Below are positions 33,622 to 40,344 of a stretch of 40,344 bases of DNA, one piece after another. The notes under the pieces are model-generated. The model did no database searches. It was not told where the DNA came from and was given only the letters and a program-made list of their open reading frames with translations. The stretch lies in contig JABDJX010000212.1 in the NCBI GenBank assembly GCA_013003245.1, forward strand, positions 1 to 40,344, given 5' to 3'. Position 1 is the first letter of the stretch, and each line of letters opens with the position of its first letter. The position numbers and the translations under genes were made by a program. This DNA comes from Silicimonas sp. (GTDB taxonomy: Bacteria > Pseudomonadota > Alphaproteobacteria > Rhodobacterales > Rhodobacteraceae).

Positions 33622-33993
33622 TTATTCGACCGGGCCGCCTGCCTCTTTCCAGGCTGAGAAGCCGCCAACGTTCGAGACCTTTTCAAAGCCCATGTCCTTT
33701 AAGGTTTTGCCTGCAAGGGCCGCTTGGCCACCTGCACCGCAAATCAGGACGATGTCGGCGTCTTTCGTCATCGCCGGATGATGAAGATCGTGACCCTCAG
33801 TAGCCATAAACTCGATCATGCCACGGGCAATACGTTTGGCTCCGGCGATGGTGCCGGTTTCATTGATGGACGAGCTGTCGCGGACATCAACAAAGACACA
33901 GCCACCGGCCGAGTGCTTGGAAATACCCTCCTCGGGACTGATCTTCGGCACGACGGCGTTTGCTTCTTCAAGATAGTCAGCTGCGGTTTTCAT
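33622..33993 (-). CDS. rhodanese-like sulfurtransferase domain protein
   Basis: A 123-residue single-domain rhodanese. The active-site loop is CGAGGQA with C85 as the persulfide cysteine, after the usual DADIVLI strand; the CH2-type end VSNVGGFSAWKEAGGPV is intact and FVDVRDSS supplies the CH1-type region. No signal peptide, so cytoplasmic. It could move sulfane sulfur to cyanide or a thiol. The loop GAGGQA is more hydrophobic than the usual CxxGxRS, so substrate choice may differ. Confidence 0.88.
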   Translation of the reverse strand: MKTAADYLEEANAVVPKISPEEGISKHSAGGCVFVDVRDSSSINETGTIAGAKRIARGMIEFMATEGHDLHHPAMTKDADIVLICGAGGQAALAGKTLKDMGFEKVSNVGGFSAWKEAGGPVE

Positions 33994-34399
33994 GAATTGT
34001 CTCCCTAGCGTGATTTACCGTCAAACTAGCGTGACGGACGCGAATCTCAATGCGGAAAGCACACCGAAATCTGTAACATTCGATCACGGGCAATGGCGAA
34101 TAGCGAGAGGCGCGGCGAGCCTTCGTGAAGGTGGCGTGACCGGCACGTTACCAACGGCATACCATTGGATACAATGTTACACGGTCTGACATCGCAGTGA
34201 CGATTGCGTGTGCCTTGCAAACCTTGGTTTGCCGGTGTTTTTCGACCCAAATTCCGGATGTTACAGCTGCTCTCGATCCTCTGTCGTGCACGTGATCAGA
34301 CCGCCGCTTAGCTCTGTGTCAGGCCCAAACGGCGCCAGATGCGGGGAAGGAAACCAAAACCTGCATCACACACCTGAAGCATTCTATAGGAGATACGAT
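33994..34399. other. intergenic stretch with a repeated octamer
   Basis: No gene is supported in these 406 bases. The octamer TGTAACAT occurs at 34072-34079 and, inverted as ATGTTACA, at 34174-34181 and 34258-34265; the first two form a 9-bp inverted repeat (TGTAACATT/AATGTTACA) 92 bases apart. They may be regulator sites for the EF-hand gene. AGGAG at 34388-34392 is its ribosome site. Confidence 0.4.
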
Positions 34400-35038
34400 A
34401 TGCGCAAGATTTTGACAGTGACTGCAGTTCTGATGGCAACCGCAACCGCAGCAAGTGCGATGAAAGCGACTGATCTGGACATCGACGGCGACGGATTTGC
34501 CTCGATCACCGAGGTCCGCCAGATATTCCCCGGATTCTCGTCCAACGACTTTCGCGACATTGACGTGAACCGCGACCGCCGCCTCAGCAATAAAGAGCTT
34601 AACGCAGCAGGCACACGCGCGGTCATCGGACGCTACGAAAGCACGATGTCCGTTGTACACGGCCTGAGCGATATCGATACGAACGGTGATCGCTTTGCAT
34701 CACGTGACGAGCTGAACGCTGTTTACAGCGGCCTCTTGGATGACGAGTTCCGCGAGATTGATGTGAACCGTGATGGACGTGTAAACTCAACCGAACTGTA
34801 CCGCCCGTTGGCGCAAGCCCTGCTGACGCGTTACGAAATGGGTGGCCGTGATGTTGTGACCATCATGCAGGTTGATGTGGACGATGACGCATTCGCGAGC
34901 TTTGCTGAACTTCAGGCAGTTTACACAAAGCTGTCGCCACAGGATTTCCACCTTATCGACAACAACGGCGACAACCGCGTGTCAGCAACCGAATACTACA
35001 GCTCAGAAAGCCAGGCGATCTTAGACCACAACAATTGA
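34400..35038 (+). CDS. exported six-EF-hand calcium-binding protein
   Basis: A 212-residue protein with a signal peptide (residues 1-20, ending ATAASA) and six canonical 12-residue EF-hand loops at 27-38, 55-66, 93-104, 121-132, 159-170 and 187-198, each with acidic residues at positions 1, 3 and 5 (or Asn) and Glu at 12. The pairs repeat with a period of exactly 66 residues, so the gene arose by two tandem duplications of an EF-hand pair. The ATG at 34400 was chosen because AGGAG lies seven bases upstream and the signal peptide follows. Probably a periplasmic calcium buffer or sensor. Confidence 0.85.
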   Translation: MRKILTVTAVLMATATAASAMKATDLDIDGDGFASITEVRQIFPGFSSNDFRDIDVNRDRRLSNKELNAAGTRAVIGRYESTMSVVHGLSDIDTNGDRFASRDELNAVYSGLLDDEFREIDVNRDGRVNSTELYRPLAQALLTRYEMGGRDVVTIMQVDVDDDAFASFAELQAVYTKLSPQDFHLIDNNGDNRVSATEYYSSESQAILDHNN

Positions 35039-35061
35039 TCGTTTTTCACATGATGATTAAG

Positions 35062-35087
35062 GACCCGGCCGTGCGGTCGGGTCTTTT
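35062..35087 (+). terminator. EF-hand gene terminator
   Basis: GACCCGGCC (35062-35070) pairs with GGTCGGGTC (35075-35083, one G-U pair) over GTGC, followed by TTTT. It starts 24 bases after the EF-hand stop and overlaps nothing on that strand. Confidence 0.8.
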
Positions 35088-35089
35088 CA

Positions 35090-36724
35090 TTAGTACCCGG
35101 ACTTCCGCAAGAGATAAACGGCGCGCGCCGGTCCTACGCGCTGCGGCACGGGTTTGGCAATCAGTACTTCATACCCCTCCAGGGGGGACTTTGCGATTGT
35201 GAAAGTCCGCTGGTGCGCTTCGATCCAATTGATCGTGTGGGCTTGGTTCTGATTGTCGAGAACATGTTCAAGATTGTTTGCTTCGAAACCGGCGTCCAAC
35301 ATTCCCGGGTCGATGCCATTGGTTGACACAGCGGTTTCCAATACCGAGGCGCGGGCACGCTGCCAGTCGAAATGGTCAGCCACCAAGAGCGCAGAGAACA
35401 CGATGCCAGCCAGCGCCAAGGCAAAGGCACCATAAGCTGTTGGTCCAATCCTTTCAGGCAAATCAAGTAAAGAGAATATGGCCAAACCAATCACTGCGCT
35501 TGGGAAAAGTGTGTAGCGGTCAAAAAGGATGAAGTACGCCGCCATGTGGGGCCCATAGCTGATCAGGCCTGCCAAAAAGACAGTTGCGGCGGCTGCGTTC
35601 GGGATCGAGCGTCTCCATTGAATGTTTCGAAACGCTGCTAAACAGGTGGTAAGGCTTATCCAAAACGCTAGTGCGGTCAAAACGATCGACATGACCAGTG
35701 GCACAGGCATCACGCCGGGAACGAGCCGGGGTCCGACGCCTTCCCAATTCAAAACGTCCGAGTCTGGCTCAAGCAAGAGGAGCTGATTTTGCCAAAGGGC
35801 CAGTCCTGTAAGTACAAGAGAGCATACTCCGGTTGCCAGGATCCACGAATAATGCAGCCGAAGAGCTGACAGAATTAAGGGTAGCGCCGGAAACAGGAAA
35901 AGGCCCATATATGACAATCCATGCAAACCGGCTTTCAATGGCGGTAAAAGAGCATGTGGCGACAACGAAATTAAGTCATTGAAATACCGAATAAGAGTTT
36001 CAGTCTGGAAAAAGTAGACACGGGGTAGCATCTGGTAAGCGCTTAGTATTTTGGGCACTGCTGCAATCAGCAGAACAGACGCAACCAAGAGCAACAGCGC
36101 TGCCAATATCTTGCCCCATGAGTGGTCAGGTCGTACGAACTGAGCCAAGAGAAACGCGATTGGGATACCAAGTCCTGTTTGACGTTGTGCCACAGCCAGA
36201 AGAACCAATGCAGCGCCGAATAACAGAACAAGGTTGTGCTGTTTGCCTTCATATTTAAACGACGCGACCAGTGCCCAAGTGGCTAATGTCGCCAAAGCGG
36301 CGAACGGCACGTCACTCATGAAGCTAAAAGTAAGTGTCGTGTAAATTGGCGATGCAAGTAACAAGCTGGCAAAAAACAGGGCGCCCCATCTGGGCACCGA
36401 AAGGGCCCGCGCCAATCCGTATGTGCCGATCAAGCCCAGCGCGGCGAAAAGCACCCCCAGTCTGCGCAAGGCTTCCTGCTCAAAACCAAAAACCGAGGTC
36501 CAAATTGCCCCGCCGACAAGTTGCGGAATAAGCGGCATCGATTGCCAATGGGTGAGTTGGAAAACATTGTCCTCGATCCACCAACGCACAGGGGTAGAGT
36601 AACCCCAGTCGTCGTTTAGCGCGAAGTCTCCGCTAAAATCGACATAACGAGCAATCGCAAACAAGAGCAAAAGCAAAACTGTTGCTGGAAAAACCTCTTT
36701 AAGTTTTTGAGATTTTGATGCCAT
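35090..36724 (-). CDS. GT-C type (ArnT/PMT-like) glycosyltransferase
   Basis: A 544-residue inner-membrane protein with about eleven hydrophobic spans. The first periplasmic loop carries the acidic pair D38-D39 (SGDFALNDDWGYS), the position of the catalytic DD/DE motif of GT39/GT83 enzymes that use polyprenyl-phosphate sugars. The C-terminal 90 residues (about 450-544) form a soluble domain. The ATG at 36724 gives MASKSQKLKEVFPA; an upstream ATG eight codons earlier is less likely. Neighbours give no hint of the acceptor, so the sugar and target are unknown. Confidence 0.7.
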   Translation of the reverse strand: MASKSQKLKEVFPATVLLLLLFAIARYVDFSGDFALNDDWGYSTPVRWWIEDNVFQLTHWQSMPLIPQLVGGAIWTSVFGFEQEALRRLGVLFAALGLIGTYGLARALSVPRWGALFFASLLLASPIYTTLTFSFMSDVPFAALATLATWALVASFKYEGKQHNLVLLFGAALVLLAVAQRQTGLGIPIAFLLAQFVRPDHSWGKILAALLLLVASVLLIAAVPKILSAYQMLPRVYFFQTETLIRYFNDLISLSPHALLPPLKAGLHGLSYMGLFLFPALPLILSALRLHYSWILATGVCSLVLTGLALWQNQLLLLEPDSDVLNWEGVGPRLVPGVMPVPLVMSIVLTALAFWISLTTCLAAFRNIQWRRSIPNAAAATVFLAGLISYGPHMAAYFILFDRYTLFPSAVIGLAIFSLLDLPERIGPTAYGAFALALAGIVFSALLVADHFDWQRARASVLETAVSTNGIDPGMLDAGFEANNLEHVLDNQNQAHTINWIEAHQRTFTIAKSPLEGYEVLIAKPVPQRVGPARAVYLLRKSGY

Positions 36725-36872
36725 GGGCTGAGGTCGCACATTTCTCAAATCGCATCAATTCAATTAATCCCACGCCAATTTCGACCAGAGCGGGAATTCC
36801 GAAAAATTTCGAAACTTTGCAGCTTGGCAGACCAGGTGACTCTGATCACAATTGGCCAATTTTCTCGGAATA

Positions 36873-36898
36873 GACCCAGTCACCGTCGTGGCCGGGTC
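36873..36898. terminator. terminator-like hairpin after the DsrE gene
   Basis: GACCCAGTCAC (36873-36883) pairs with GTGGCCGGGTC (36888-36898) over CGTC with one mismatch and one G-U. It lies 21 bases beyond the minus-strand DsrE stop. The T-rich tail (TTCTTTT) is on the plus-strand side, so the direction is unclear. Confidence 0.45.
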
Positions 36899-36919
36899 TT
36901 CTTTTGGCAGACCAAAAGG

Positions 36920-37381
36920 TCAGGGCTTTATATAGGTATAGCCCATTTGCTGGAGGCGCGAGAGTTCGGCCACACCGCTTGGCACGATATCCTCTTCAAA
37001 CACGTCGAATAGATCGTCTTCATAAGAGATCTTGCGACCGCGCAGCGTGTTGTTACACACGTGGATGCCTACATTCTGGCCTTTCAGTTCCAGAACCTGT
37101 CCCTGCAGCGCTTCGTTGTCCAATGCGCTGGCCAGCAGTCCCAGGCCGTTGCCATGCAGCACGACTTTGATCTCCATGTTTTCAGCACCCACAGCATTGA
37201 TGTGGTTTTGAATGTTGCGCATGGCGCCGCGGTACATACGGTCGTCTTCACCGCCATTATAATTGATGTGGTAGACCACTTTCTGTTTGCCATAGCGGTC
37301 CTCTGCTTCGGCGGCAGTCGAGACCATTAGCATTGTTGCAAGCAGGGTCACTGCTGCGCAAAGTGAAATGAGCTGTTTCAT
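36920..37381 (-). CDS. periplasmic DsrE-family protein
   Basis: A 153-residue protein with a signal peptide (residues 1-26, ending STAAEA) and a DsrE-like domain: VVYHINYNGGEDDRMYRGAM, the VVLHGNGLGLLAS strand-helix and GIHVCNNTLRG with C109 at the position of the DsrE active-site cysteine. The ATG at 37381 has GGGAGG seven bases upstream. It follows the LuxR-type regulator gene on the same strand; its 121-base upstream region holds three CCTAGGGAA repeats. DsrE proteins handle sulfane sulfur, so a role in periplasmic sulfur chemistry is inferred. Confidence 0.8.
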   Translation of the reverse strand: MKQLISLCAAVTLLATMLMVSTAAEAEDRYGKQKVVYHINYNGGEDDRMYRGAMRNIQNHINAVGAENMEIKVVLHGNGLGLLASALDNEALQGQVLELKGQNVGIHVCNNTLRGRKISYEDDLFDVFEEDIVPSGVAELSRLQQMGYTYIKP

Positions 37382-37454
37382 TTTTTCCTCCCTTGGATTT
37401 TTGCCAAACCTAGTCATGAAGTTGAAATCATGGCAGGGAATATGCGCTCTGACA

Positions 37455-37507
37455 CCTAGGGAAACCACGGTTTTTAGTTGTCATTTCGCCCTAGGGAATT
37501 CCCTAGG
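37455..37507. promoter_or_regulatory. CCTAGGGAA repeats with an 18-bp palindrome
   Basis: CCTAGGGAATTCCCTAGG (37490-37507) is a perfect palindrome, made of CCTAGGGAA and its inverse. A third copy, CCTAGGGAA, stands at 37455-37463. They lie 74-126 bases before the DsrE start; the palindrome overlaps the last codons and stop of the regulator gene. Dimeric LuxR-type regulators bind such inverted repeats, so the regulator itself is the natural candidate. Confidence 0.65.
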
Positions 37508-38714
37508 TTGCCATTGCAACAAGCTGGCTAGATGTGCGCGCGCCGAATTTCCGCAGCAGGTTTGCGCGGTGAAATTCAACCGTTTTGGGGCTGATGCCCA
37601 ACTCAACGGCCATCTCTTTTGTCGATAAACCGTGCGCAACCAGATCAAGTATCTGTCGCTCGCGGCTTGTCAGATTTGCGACCTCTGCATTTTCAGGATC
37701 CTGATCTTTCTTTGCCTGAGCGACAAGGGACCAGCGTCGCCAAGCTACTACGGCAAAGATCACCGCTCCCAAAATCCAACCCCACAAAGCCAGTGCCCAG
37801 CCGGTATGCTTATCGGCAGGGTGATCAAGGCGGCGCTGAAAGGCATCCGTCAATTCAACAGCGCCATGGTAGGGTATTGGCGCCGACCATCGGTCGGCCA
37901 TTCCGTTTGACGTGGCCGTGGCACTTTCACCCGCCTGCAGTAAGGCAATCGTCACACTGTTTTTTAAACCTGGTTCGGTCGACGCAAGCGCGGCAAACGG
38001 CCACTCCGGGTACAATCCCGTGCTGACCACGTCGGGATGGCTGTAGGTGACATTCGAATTCAAGACCGTCAGTGCGCCTGTTTCAATGCGCCCTTCTTTC
38101 GCCAGCGCTTCTATCAAGCCGCTGCGCACAATCCCAACATCCGCTTCATTCGAGAGGACCCGGGTCACGATCTGGTCCATAGGAAAGCCTACAAACTCCA
38201 GCTTCGTATCCCGAAACAAATCGACGCCCGCGCGCTCAAATTCATACCAAGCGAGTTGAAAACCGCCGAAAGCATTTTGATCAATCGCCACAACCGTCTT
38301 TCCGGCGACGTCTTTCAGGCTTTCGATCCCGCTCTCTTTGCGAGCGATGATCGCACTCCCGAATTCGCTGGAATAGGACCCATCGGATTTCTGTTGGGAT
38401 CGCGAGGCCACCACGCTCATCCGGTGGGTGCGATTCAGTGTCACGAAGTGGCCGGGGTTGGTGATAATGAAATCCAGCTGACCAGACTGAATCTGATCAC
38501 CGGCGGACGAAAGCGTCATTGGAACAATCTCAAACGACCATTCTGGAACGACTTCGTTTAAATAGTCCCTCAGACCAGACCAATTGCGCTGCACATTGTC
38601 CGAGCCTCGATAGGCAAGAACGCCGATACGCGCGTCGCTCTGGGTTGCCTGCGCAAAGGCTCCAAAAGATGCAACAACCCATGCCAAGCAACCGACAATC
38701 AGAAACCTAATCAT
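37503..38714 (-). CDS. one-component regulator: periplasmic PhnD/TtrS-like sensor, one TM, LuxR HTH
   Basis: A 403-residue protein. Signal-anchor (1-22), then a periplasmic phosphonate/TtrS-type binding domain of about 275 residues (RIGVLAYRGSDNV, LDFIITNPGHFV, IARKESGIESLKDVAGKTVV, AFGGFQLAWYEFERAGVDL), one membrane span (about 304-325), and a cytoplasmic LuxR helix-turn-helix at about 347-400 (NLTSRERQILDLVAHGLSTK, then ELGISPKTVEFHRANLLRKF). There is no kinase and no receiver, so binding outside would be relayed directly to DNA. The ATG at 38714 has GGGAGG upstream. The DsrE gene follows, with matching repeats between them. Confidence 0.82.
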   Translation of the reverse strand: MIRFLIVGCLAWVVASFGAFAQATQSDARIGVLAYRGSDNVQRNWSGLRDYLNEVVPEWSFEIVPMTLSSAGDQIQSGQLDFIITNPGHFVTLNRTHRMSVVASRSQQKSDGSYSSEFGSAIIARKESGIESLKDVAGKTVVAIDQNAFGGFQLAWYEFERAGVDLFRDTKLEFVGFPMDQIVTRVLSNEADVGIVRSGLIEALAKEGRIETGALTVLNSNVTYSHPDVVSTGLYPEWPFAALASTEPGLKNSVTIALLQAGESATATSNGMADRWSAPIPYHGAVELTDAFQRRLDHPADKHTGWALALWGWILGAVIFAVVAWRRWSLVAQAKKDQDPENAEVANLTSRERQILDLVAHGLSTKEMAVELGISPKTVEFHRANLLRKFGARTSSQLVAMAT

Positions 38715-38949
38715 GCCGACCTCCCCTTCAGGCTTATAGTGCCATGTCGGCCACTCGCGCAAATGGTGTCGTCTGACGCGGACAGCGTCTTTGGAACTTC
38801 TCTTCCTCTGGGGGCAACTTTTTTCTTCCCTTTCATCGCGACTCCGCCTAAAAGCCGCGCTGTTGACGGGAGACCGTTGGCAATCGTCCGAGACGGCGGG
38901 TGGGCATAGCCCATAAATCCTGCCTGAGACGGGAACAAAGGAATTCTCA

Positions 38950-39043
38950 CTTCAGATAACTCTGAAGCGTGTCCCACAGTACCCGTAAGGACCCGATTGT
39001 CGGGCCTATCAGCCCGGCAGACTTGAGCCGGAGGGAAACCTCC
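38950..39043 (+). promoter_or_regulatory. rplJ leader, likely L10 autoregulatory RNA
   Basis: The 346-base gap before rplJ (38715-39060) holds no gene I can support but several hairpins: CTTCAGA/TCTGAAG with loop TAAC (38950-38967), CCCGA/TCGGG (38992-39004) and GGAGG-GAAA-CCTCC (39030-39043), a GNRA-capped stem 17 bases before the start. In many bacteria the L10-L12 complex binds the leader of rplJ and represses translation. The fold seen here fits such a leader but the specific contacts are inferred. Confidence 0.5.
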
Positions 39044-39060
39044 TAAATTGGAGTGAAACT

Positions 39061-39579
39061 GTGGATAGAGCACAAAAAGAGAAAGTGGTCGAGGAACTCG
39101 GCCAGATCTTTGAAAGCTCTGGCGTTGTGGTCGTTGCCCACTACGCCGGTCTCACGGTTGCCGAGATGCAGGATCTGCGCGCGCAAATGCGCGAGCAAGA
39201 AGGGTCCGTCCGCGTCGCCAAGAACAGGCTCGCCAAGATCGCCCTTGAGGGAAAACCCAACGAGCATATCGCTGAGTTCCTGACGGGCATGACCGTGTTC
39301 GCCTATTCCGAAGACCCAACGGCTGCGGCCCGGGTCATGGATAAGTACGCCAAGGACAACAGCAAGTTGCAAATCCTTGGTGGTGCAATGGGCGAAACAC
39401 CTCTCGACGCTGCCGGAGTTAAGGCCGTTGCTGCTATGCCATCGCGCGAAGAGCTTATCTCTTCGATCGCTGGTTGTATCGGCGCACCTGCTTCGAACAT
39501 CGCCGGGGCCCTTGGCGCACCTGCTTCGAACATCGCGGGCATTCTCTCGACAATCGAGGAACGCGCGGAAGCTGCGTAA
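39061..39579 (+). CDS. rplJ: ribosomal protein L10
   Basis: A 172-residue L10, the stalk base that anchors L7/L12 dimers. The N-terminus [20 protein letters not shown] with [20 protein letters not shown] is typical. The start is GTG at 39061 with GGAG upstream. The C-terminal helix carries a perfect tandem repeat of GAPASNIAG (residues 141-149 and 152-160) before the L12-binding end [12 protein letters not shown]; this duplicated segment seems usual in this bacterial group. rplL follows after 66 bases. Confidence 0.96.
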   Translation: MDRAQKEKVVEELGQIFESSGVVVVAHYAGLTVAEMQDLRAQMREQEGSVRVAKNRLAKIALEGKPNEHIAEFLTGMTVFAYSEDPTAAARVMDKYAKDNSKLQILGGAMGETPLDAAGVKAVAAMPSREELISSIAGCIGAPASNIAGALGAPASNIAGILSTIEERAEAA

Positions 39580-39645
39580 CCAATTGAGACTGGCGTGGAG
39601 GATAGCCTCACACGTTGGAACACACCTTAGAACAGGAACAGTAGT

Positions 39646-40026
39646 ATGGCTGATCTGAAGAAACTTGCAGAAGAGATCGTGGGTCTGACCCTTCTCGAAG
39701 CACAAGAACTGAAAACCATCCTCAAGGACGAGTATGGTATCGAACCCGCAGCTGGCGGCGCTGTCATGATGGCAGGCCCTGGTGCTGACGCCGGTGGTGC
39801 AGCCGAGGAGGAAAAGGACGAATTCGACGTCATCCTCAAGTCGGCTGGTGCCTCCAAGATCAACGTGATCAAGGAAGTTCGCGCCATCACGGGTCTTGGC
39901 CTGAAAGAAGCCAAAGACCTGGTCGAAGCTGGTGGCAAAGCTGTAAAAGAAGCAGCGCCAAAAGCCGAAGCCGAAGAGATCAAAGCCAAGCTGGAAGCAG
40001 CTGGCGCAGAGGTCGAACTCAAGTAA
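39646..40026 (+). CDS. rplL: ribosomal protein L7/L12
   Basis: A 126-residue L7/L12. The N-terminal dimerisation helices ([20 protein letters not shown]), the Ala/Gly/Glu-rich hinge (about 45-60) and the C-terminal domain with [20 protein letters not shown] and [12 protein letters not shown] are all in place. It recruits translation factors to the ribosome. AGGAACAG lies before the ATG. A terminator comes 24 bases after the stop. Confidence 0.97.
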   Translation: MADLKKLAEEIVGLTLLEAQELKTILKDEYGIEPAAGGAVMMAGPGADAGGAAEEEKDEFDVILKSAGASKINVIKEVRAITGLGLKEAKDLVEAGGKAVKEAAPKAEAEEIKAKLEAAGAEVELK

Positions 40027-40049
40027 TCGATTTTGTCGGTTTGGAATGG

Positions 40050-40078
40050 GGCCGGGCAGTTTTGTCCGGCCTTTTTTT
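40050..40078 (+). terminator. rplL terminator
   Basis: GGCCGGGCA (40050-40058) pairs with TGTCCGGCC (40063-40071; one G-U) over GTTT, followed by seven T. A strong intrinsic terminator for rplJL. Confidence 0.9.
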
Positions 40079-40109
40079 GTGGGGCGTCTATTGACGGACG
40101 GCAGCTATG

Positions 40110-40344
40110 CGGGTGCGGTTTCAATGGGTCGTCGCAACACTTTAATCTTTTTGGAAAGATGGAGTGTTTATGATGAAGTACCGTACGCGGACGTTTTACA
40201 CGGCCAAACAGAAGTCGGAGATGTGGGATCGGTGGCAGCGCGGAGAGTCTATGAGCTCGATCGGGCGTCACTTTAATCGTGCGTCGTCATCGATCTTCCC
40301 GCATTTGGCGCAGTTTGGTGGGATACGGCCACCTGAGCGCAAGC
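40110..40344 (+). mobile_element. IS30-family element, left end
   Basis: The last 175 bases encode an IS30-type transposase start, so an insertion sequence runs off the right edge. The left boundary is not fixed: it lies between the rplL terminator (40078) and the start codon (40170). The stretch around 40118-40145 (TCAATGGGTCGTCGCAACAC) could belong to the terminal inverted repeat, but the partner end is outside the window. Confidence 0.5.
40170..40344 (+). CDS. IS30-family transposase, N-terminal part
   Basis: Fifty-eight codons are visible to the window edge. The start MMKYRTRTFYTAKQKSEMWD followed by RWQRGESMSSIGRHFNRASS and GGIRPPERK is the N-terminal helix-turn-helix of IS30 transposases, which binds the element's ends. 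GGAG lies six bases before the ATG at 40170; the ATG at 40173 is equally possible. The catalytic DDE domain would follow outside the window. Confidence 0.88.
   Translation, partial: MMKYRTRTFYTAKQKSEMWDRWQRGESMSSIGRHFNRASSSIFPHLAQFGGIRPPERK

Noticed and set aside
38711-39073. 120-codon minus-strand frame over the rplJ leader
   Set aside because: It runs across the hairpins of the L10 leader and into rplJ, lacks a recognised domain and overlaps the regulator start region.
39481-39545. Tandem repeat in rplJ as a sequencing or assembly artefact
   Set aside because: The repeat stays in frame and keeps the L12-binding end intact; such doubled GAPASNIAG segments seem normal for L10 in this group.

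Overview
The window looks like chromosomal DNA of an alphaproteobacterium of the Rhodobacteraceae, probably the Roseobacter group. This rests on a CcrM-type GANTC methyltransferase with GANTC sites in its own upstream region, a CtrA-like half-site, a split pqiAA-B-C cluster, pcaHG, RTX and serralysin-type secreted proteins, elongator tRNA-Met and tRNA-Arg(CCU) of alphaproteobacterial type, and moderately high GC. No identification by database search was possible.

Layout. 1-3.3 kb: the C-terminal end of an FtsX-like permease, a GC-rich hairpin repeat, then a tightly overlapping polar amino acid ABC transporter operon (binding protein, permease, ATPase). 3.5-5.2 kb: pxpB-pxpC (5-oxoprolinase subunits), convergent with the transporter. 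5.3 kb: tRNA-Met. 5.4-10.8 kb: an accessory-looking block with a TetR regulator divergent from an NmrA-type oxidoreductase / beta-carbonic anhydrase / membrane protein operon, and a periplasmic cupin / ArsR / SRPBCC operon with operator-like repeats over its promoter. 10.8-14.1 kb: two unrelated phosphate carriers in tandem (PiT and Na/Pi-PhoU). 14.2-19.5 kb, minus strand: pqiA-pqiA-pqiB-pqiC followed 20 bases later by pcaH-pcaG. 19.6-21.2 kb: a ThDP-dependent enzyme. 21.3-24.7 kb: an RTX protein and a serralysin-like protease meeting tail to tail with overlapping stop codons. 24.8-25.9 kb: a LacI regulator with operator-like sites on both sides.

26-29.5 kb: tRNA-Arg(CCU) with two acceptor-stem mismatches, a formate/nitrite-type channel, a DUF202 protein, a small hypothetical protein followed by a strongly self-complementary block, and a membrane-anchored winged-helix protein. 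29.5-33.5 kb: an Arg-rich exported protein, rnhB, ccrM and a ferric-reductase-like flavoprotein. 33.6-36.7 kb: a rhodanese, a six-EF-hand exported protein and a GT-C glycosyltransferase. 36.9-38.7 kb: a periplasmic DsrE protein and a one-component regulator that joins a PhnD/TtrS-like periplasmic sensor to a LuxR helix-turn-helix through one membrane span; three copies of CCTAGGGAA, two forming an 18-bp palindrome, lie between them. 38.8-40.1 kb: the L10 leader with rplJ-rplL. The window ends in the start of an IS30-family transposase just past the rplL terminator.

The most promising unexplained systems are the sensor-TM-LuxR regulator with its repeats and DsrE gene, the structured block at 27.94-28.05 kb, the inverted-topology membrane winged-helix protein, and the periplasmic cupin / ArsR / SRPBCC operon. 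I saw no CRISPR array, no integrase and no complete prophage.
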